A DNA stretch of 64,000 nucleotides. It comes from Metarhizobium sp964253915. GTDB lineage: Bacteria; Pseudomonadota; Alphaproteobacteria; Rhizobiales; Rhizobiaceae. The DNA lies in NCBI RefSeq assembly GCF_964253915.1, contig NZ_CAXUSG020000001.1, positions 496,001 to 560,000 of the forward strand. Reading direction: 5' to 3'. The notes under the pieces were generated by a model that was not told the DNA's origin, ran no database searches, and saw only the letters and a program-made list of their open reading frames with translations. The position numbers were made by a program, and so were the translations under genes. Positions 60,368 through 64,000 of this stretch are shown here, in pieces; the stretch's first letter is position 1, and the number at the start of each line of letters is the position of its first letter.

Positions 60368-61337
60368 GGCGGGCCTTTCCGGCCAGGAGGCCGAGCAGGC
60401 CGCCGCGGGCAAACAGCACGACGGCCAGCAGGATGAGGCCAAGGAAGAACTGCCAGCGTTCCGTCAATCCGCCGAGCGCGAATTCGAAGATAACATAGAG
60501 CATGGCGCCGGCGACCGGCCCGAACAGCCGGCCGGTGCCGCCGAGCACGATCAGCACGATGAGTTCGCCCGACATGTGCCAGGAAATCATCGAGGGGCTG
60601 GTGAAGCGGTTGAGGTCGGCATAGAGCGTCCCGGCGACACCGGTGATCATGCCGGACAGCGTAAATGCCACAAGCCGGATCGGGTAGGGCGAGATGCCGA
60701 CGGCGGCGACACGCACCGCATTCTGCCGCGCCGCCTGCAATGCCGCGCCAAAACGCGAAGCGCGGATGAGGCTGAACAACGCCAGTCCGATGACGAGCAT
60801 GCCGAGGCAGATCAGGAAATAGCTGATCGGCTTCATGCTGTTGACGCCGGGAAACTGGTTGCGCACCAGGATAGACAGCCCGTCCTCGCCGCCATAGGCC
60901 GGCCAGGAGACGGCGAAATAATAGATCATCTGCGAGAAGGCCAGCGTGATCATGATGAAGTAGACGCCGCTGGTGCGCAGGCTGACGGCGCCGATGGCGA
61001 GCCCGACGATGCCGCAGAGGACGAGCGTCACCAGCCAGATCACCGGCATCTGGTCGCTGCCGGAAAACCCGAACAGTAGCGGCTCGCCGGAAGAGGCATG
61101 CGCGGCCAGGATGCCGGCGACATAACCGCCGATGCCGAAGAAGGCCGCATGGCCGAAGGAGACCAGCCCGCCCAGGCCGAGCACCAGGTTGAGGCCGACC
61201 GCCGCCAGCGCCAGGATGGCGATGCGGGTGGCGAGCGTGATGTAGAAAGGCTGGCCGACACCAAGTGCCACGAAAGGCACGGCGGCGAGCAGCGTGATGA
61301 GGATGAGGTTGATCAGGGTTTCGCGGCTGAGCGTCAT
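60360..61337 (-). CDS. livM: Branched-chain amino-acid ABC transporter permease LivM
   Basis: A 325-residue permease with about ten membrane segments. It has the LivM signatures LVSFGHAAFFGIGGYVAG, SGVYFIMITLAFSQMIYYF and the EAA-like ALQAARQNAVRVAAVGI. The start, 61337 or 61340, lies a few bases after the livH stop, with GAGG upstream. It forms the channel with LivH. Confidence 0.92.
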   Translation of the reverse strand: MTLSRETLINLILITLLAAVPFVALGVGQPFYITLATRIAILALAAVGLNLVLGLGGLVSFGHAAFFGIGGYVAGILAAHASSGEPLLFGFSGSDQMPVIWLVTLVLCGIVGLAIGAVSLRTSGVYFIMITLAFSQMIYYFAVSWPAYGGEDGLSILVRNQFPGVNSMKPISYFLICLGMLVIGLALFSLIRASRFGAALQAARQNAVRVAAVGISPYPIRLVAFTLSGMITGVAGTLYADLNRFTSPSMISWHMSGELIVLIVLGGTGRLFGPVAGAMLYVIFEFALGGLTERWQFFLGLILLAVVLFARGGLLGLLAGKARHG

Positions 61338-61344
61338 CATGTCC

Positions 61345-62265
61345 TCACCCGTGCGCCGCAAACAGGCCGCGCGGCTTCACCGCCAGGATCACCGCCATGA
61401 CGATATAGATCAGCATCGAGGCCAGCGCGCCGCCCATCAGCCCGGCCTGCGCCGGCGGCAGCAGGACGGCGAGGATCTGCGGCAGCAGGAAACGGCCGAG
61501 CGTATCGACGACGCCGACGAGGATGGCGCCGATCAGCGCTCCCTTGATCGAGCCGATGCCGCCGATGACGATGACCACGAAAGCGAGGATCAGCACCGGC
61601 TCGCCCATGCCGACCTGTACCGATTGCAAAGCGCCGACCATGGCGCCGGCAAAACCGGCGAGCGCCGAGCCAAGCGCGAAGACGACGGTATACAGCGTGC
61701 GGATATCGACGCCGAGCGCGCCGATCATCTCCCGGTCGCTTTCGCCGGCGCGGATGCGCATGCCGAGCCGCGTCTTTGAAATCAAGAGGTAAAGGCCGAC
61801 GGCGACAGCGGCGCCGACGGCGATGATGGCAAGGCGATAGAGCGGATATTCCGCGCCGCCGGGCAAGGCGACCGCGCCCTGCAAGAGCGGCGGAATGTCG
61901 AGATAAAGCGGGAAGGAGCCGAAGATCCAGCGCGTGCCCTCGGAAAAGATCAGGATCAGCGCGAAGGTCGCCAGCACCTGGTCGAGGTGGTCGCGGTCAT
62001 AGAGCCTGCGGATGACGGTCAGCTCGATGATCGCCCCGGCCGCGGCGGCGGCGGCTAGGCTGGCGATCAGGCCGAGCCAGAACGATCCCGTCCAGGCGGC
62101 GATGGTGGCGCAGGCGAAGGCACCGACCATGTAGAGCGAGCCGTGGGCGAGGTTGATCAGGCCCATGACGCCAAAGATCAGCGTCAGCCCGGCAGCCATG
62201 AGAAACAACATGACGCCGAGCTGCAGGCCGTTGAGCAGTTGCTCGATGGCGAGTGCGATGGTCAA
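61345..62265 (-). CDS. livH: Branched-chain amino-acid ABC transporter permease LivH
   Basis: A 306-residue permease. It begins MTIALAIEQLLNGLQLGVML and has GLINLAHGSLYMVGA and the EAA-like region RIRAGESDREMIGALGVD. It is the first permease gene after the binding-protein gene, separated by 12 bases. Confidence 0.92.
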   Translation of the reverse strand: MTIALAIEQLLNGLQLGVMLFLMAAGLTLIFGVMGLINLAHGSLYMVGAFACATIAAWTGSFWLGLIASLAAAAAAGAIIELTVIRRLYDRDHLDQVLATFALILIFSEGTRWIFGSFPLYLDIPPLLQGAVALPGGAEYPLYRLAIIAVGAAVAVGLYLLISKTRLGMRIRAGESDREMIGALGVDIRTLYTVVFALGSALAGFAGAMVGALQSVQVGMGEPVLILAFVVIVIGGIGSIKGALIGAILVGVVDTLGRFLLPQILAVLLPPAQAGLMGGALASMLIYIVMAVILAVKPRGLFAAHG

Positions 62266-62277
62266 GGCGTCGGCGCC

Positions 62278-63414
62278 TTACATCTTGCAGTCTTTGGCAT
62301 AAGCATCGCCGTGATCGGTGAAGACAGGGGCGATGATCTTGTTGGTCAGCACGCCGTCTTCCTTGACCACTTCGGCGACATATATGTCCTGGATCGGATG
62401 CTGGTTGGTGTTGAACTTGAATTTTCCGCGCGGGCTCTGGAAATCGGCCTTCAGGAGTTCAGCGCGGAAGGCTTCCGTGTCCTTCACATCCGCCTTGGCG
62501 GCAGCCGACAGGATCAGCTGCGCCGCGTCATAGGCCTGCACCGCATAGATCGACGGCAGGCGGCCGTATTCGGCCTGGAAAGCCGGGACGAACTTCTTGT
62601 TCGCCTCGTTGTCGAGATCCTTGGCCCACTGGCCGGAATTCTTCACGCCCAGCGCCGCGTCGCCGATGGCCGGCAGCACATCCTGGCTGAAGGAGAAGCC
62701 CGGACCCATGACCGGCGTCTTCACGCCCGATTGCGAATATTGCTTCATGAAGGCAATGCCCATGCCGCCCGGCAGGAAGATGAACACGCCGTCGGCGCCC
62801 GAAGCGCGGATCTGGGCGATCTCGGCGGCATAATCCGTCTGGCCGACCTGGGTGTAGACCTCGGCCGCGACCTCGCCCTTGTAATAGCGCTTGAAGCCGG
62901 TCAGCGAATCCTTGCCGGCCGGATAGTTGGGCGCCATGATGAACATCTTCTTGTAGTCTTTGTTGGCGTATTCGCCCATCGCCTCGTGCAGGTTGTCGTT
63001 CTGGTAGGCGGCGTTGAAATAGAGCGGGTTGCACTTTTCACCGGCAAGGGCCGCCGGTGCGGCATTGGTCGAGACGTAGAACTTGCCCTGCGCCACCGCG
63101 CTCGGCGCCACCGCCATCAGAAGATTCGACCAGACGATGCCGGTGAGGATATCCACCTGGTCGCTCTGGATCATCTTGTCGGCGATCTGCACGGCAAGCT
63201 CCGGCTTCTGGCCGTCGTCTTCGGTGATGACCTCGATGTCCTTGTTGCCGGCCTGCTTGATTGCCAGCATGAAGCCGTCGCGCGTATCCATGCCGAGGCC
63301 AGCGCCGCCGCCCGAAAGCGTCGTGATCATGCCGATCTTCAGCGGCTCGGCGGCAGCCTGGCCGGTCACGCCGATCGCCAGACCCATGACGGCGGCAGAA
63401 AGCAGATTCTTCAT
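62278..63414 (-). CDS. ABC transporter substrate-binding protein (LivJ/K-like)
   Basis: A 378-residue periplasmic protein. The signal peptide is MKNLLSAAVMGLAIGVTGQA with cleavage after AAA. The mature part has the leucine-binding-protein fold (KIGMITTLSGGGAGLG, TGIVWSNLLMAVAP, IMAPNYPAGKDS, GPGFSFSQDV). ATG 63414 follows GGGAG. Substrate specificity may be amino acids, amides or aromatic acids; the hydrolase gene on the far side of its promoter hints at a catabolic role. Confidence 0.9.
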   Translation of the reverse strand: MKNLLSAAVMGLAIGVTGQAAAEPLKIGMITTLSGGGAGLGMDTRDGFMLAIKQAGNKDIEVITEDDGQKPELAVQIADKMIQSDQVDILTGIVWSNLLMAVAPSAVAQGKFYVSTNAAPAALAGEKCNPLYFNAAYQNDNLHEAMGEYANKDYKKMFIMAPNYPAGKDSLTGFKRYYKGEVAAEVYTQVGQTDYAAEIAQIRASGADGVFIFLPGGMGIAFMKQYSQSGVKTPVMGPGFSFSQDVLPAIGDAALGVKNSGQWAKDLDNEANKKFVPAFQAEYGRLPSIYAVQAYDAAQLILSAAAKADVKDTEAFRAELLKADFQSPRGKFKFNTNQHPIQDIYVAEVVKEDGVLTNKIIAPVFTDHGDAYAKDCKM

Positions 63415-63736
63415 GTCGTGCACTCCCGTTTCTCTTGCTCGTTCCACTTTATCGAGCGTCCGGTTGCACTTGCACGCCCGTCCGCCGCATTGTCAAAGGC
63501 ATCTTATGTGCCTTTTTTATCAATGCTCTAACCGTACTTTCCACATTCGGCAAAAAACGTCCATCGCGTTTTTCGCTCGTCACATGGATTCCCGTCCGGC
63601 TATACATTCGACAACGGCAGAATTGCATCGTGCCGGGATCGTTTCAAGGAGAAATTTTAAGGTTGTAATATCTCGGCGATTGCGCCACGTTTGTCGCAAA
63701 GATGCTGTCGAACAGCTTGTTAGGGAACCGACGACG
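63415..63736. other. Divergent promoter region of the liv operon and hydrolase gene
   Basis: About 320 bases with no gene. It contains several AT-rich patches, such as the run near 63505-63525, and must hold promoters for both directions. I see no convincing operator. Confidence 0.5.
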
Positions 63737-64000
63737 ATGATCCTGCACCATATCAGCGATTGGGATAACGCCTATGCCAACGGCGTCAACATTCCCGGCG
63801 GCGACCGTTGGCCAGCCGCCTGGGTCGGGCCGGCACAGGCCTATCGCGATGGCGCGCTGGCGGCAGGCCGGGCCAAAATCGGCATCGCTTATGGCGACGG
63901 CGAGCGCAACCAGCTCGATCTTTTCCTGCCCGAGGGCGAGGCCAGGGGCCTGGTGGTGTTTGTCCATGGCGGATTCTGGCACCGGCTCGACCGCAGCTTC
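63737..64000 (+). CDS. Alpha/beta hydrolase, N-terminal part
   Basis: The first 88 residues of a hydrolase cut by the window edge (MILHHISDWDNAYANGVNIP...). The sequence IAYGDGERNQLDLFLPEG and the oxyanion-hole motif VVFVHGGFWHRLD are typical of the esterase/kynurenine formamidase-like alpha/beta hydrolases. The catalytic Ser region lies outside the window. It is divergent from the liv operon. Confidence 0.8.
   Translation, partial: MILHHISDWDNAYANGVNIPGGDRWPAAWVGPAQAYRDGALAAGRAKIGIAYGDGERNQLDLFLPEGEARGLVVFVHGGFWHRLDRSF

Overview
The window is chromosomal DNA of an alphaproteobacterium, almost certainly a member of the Rhizobiaceae (Rhizobium/Agrobacterium/Ensifer relatives). The order murA - DUF2948 - hisD - UPF0262 - low-MW phosphatase - infA - maf - yacG - tRNA-Phe is a familiar rhizobial housekeeping block. 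High-GC codon use, BA14K and DUF4214 proteins, FrcABC-like and Liv-type ABC transporters agree with this. Family assignments are from recognisable motifs; no database search was run.

Layout: 1-10.7 kb is core genome: the end of an EAL-domain protein, a dipeptidase, a secreted BA14K protein, a large FG-GAP/DUF4214 protein, tRNA-Thr, the murA-to-yacG block and tRNA-Phe. From 10.77 to 39.41 kb two integrated elements lie in tandem behind tRNA-Phe. They are bounded by three copies of a ~50-bp tRNA 3' end (10721-10771, 29171-29221, 39365-39414). Element 1 (~18.4 kb) has integrase, excisionase-like protein, regulators, terminase subunits, portal, a protease-major capsid fusion, connectors, a beta-propeller protein, a RepA-like ATPase and an iteron array. 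It has no tail genes, so it resembles a capsid-forming phage satellite. Element 2 (~10.2 kb) has a related integrase, a divergent pair of Arc-like repressors with operators, a membrane protein/ImmA-IrrE protease/beta-family cassette (defence-like), an orphan prohead protease with a coiled-coil partner, and a P4-type primase-helicase with its own iterons. From 39.4 to 42.1 kb an IS630-type remnant has removed the end of a MASE1 histidine kinase whose LuxR-type response regulator survives.

From 42.1 to 64 kb the window is chromosomal again: an Arc-like protein and an unknown 261-residue protein; an unsaturated-uronate (pectin) utilisation cluster (kdgF, kduD, kduI) with a sugar ABC transporter, an aldehyde dehydrogenase and a GntR regulator; a glycosyltransferase; a hybrid histidine kinase; an NrtR-like Nudix regulator divergent from a vWA protein and a PurA paralogue; galE; a complete branched-chain amino-acid type ABC transporter operon; and the start of an alpha/beta hydrolase.

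How it fits together: the two islands look like integrating, replicating and (element 1) packaging-capable satellites. They share one attachment site, a common end geometry and related integrases, but their integrase arm-site words, replication proteins, iterons and cargo differ. This tandem satellite pair and its cassettes are the most interesting part of the window.
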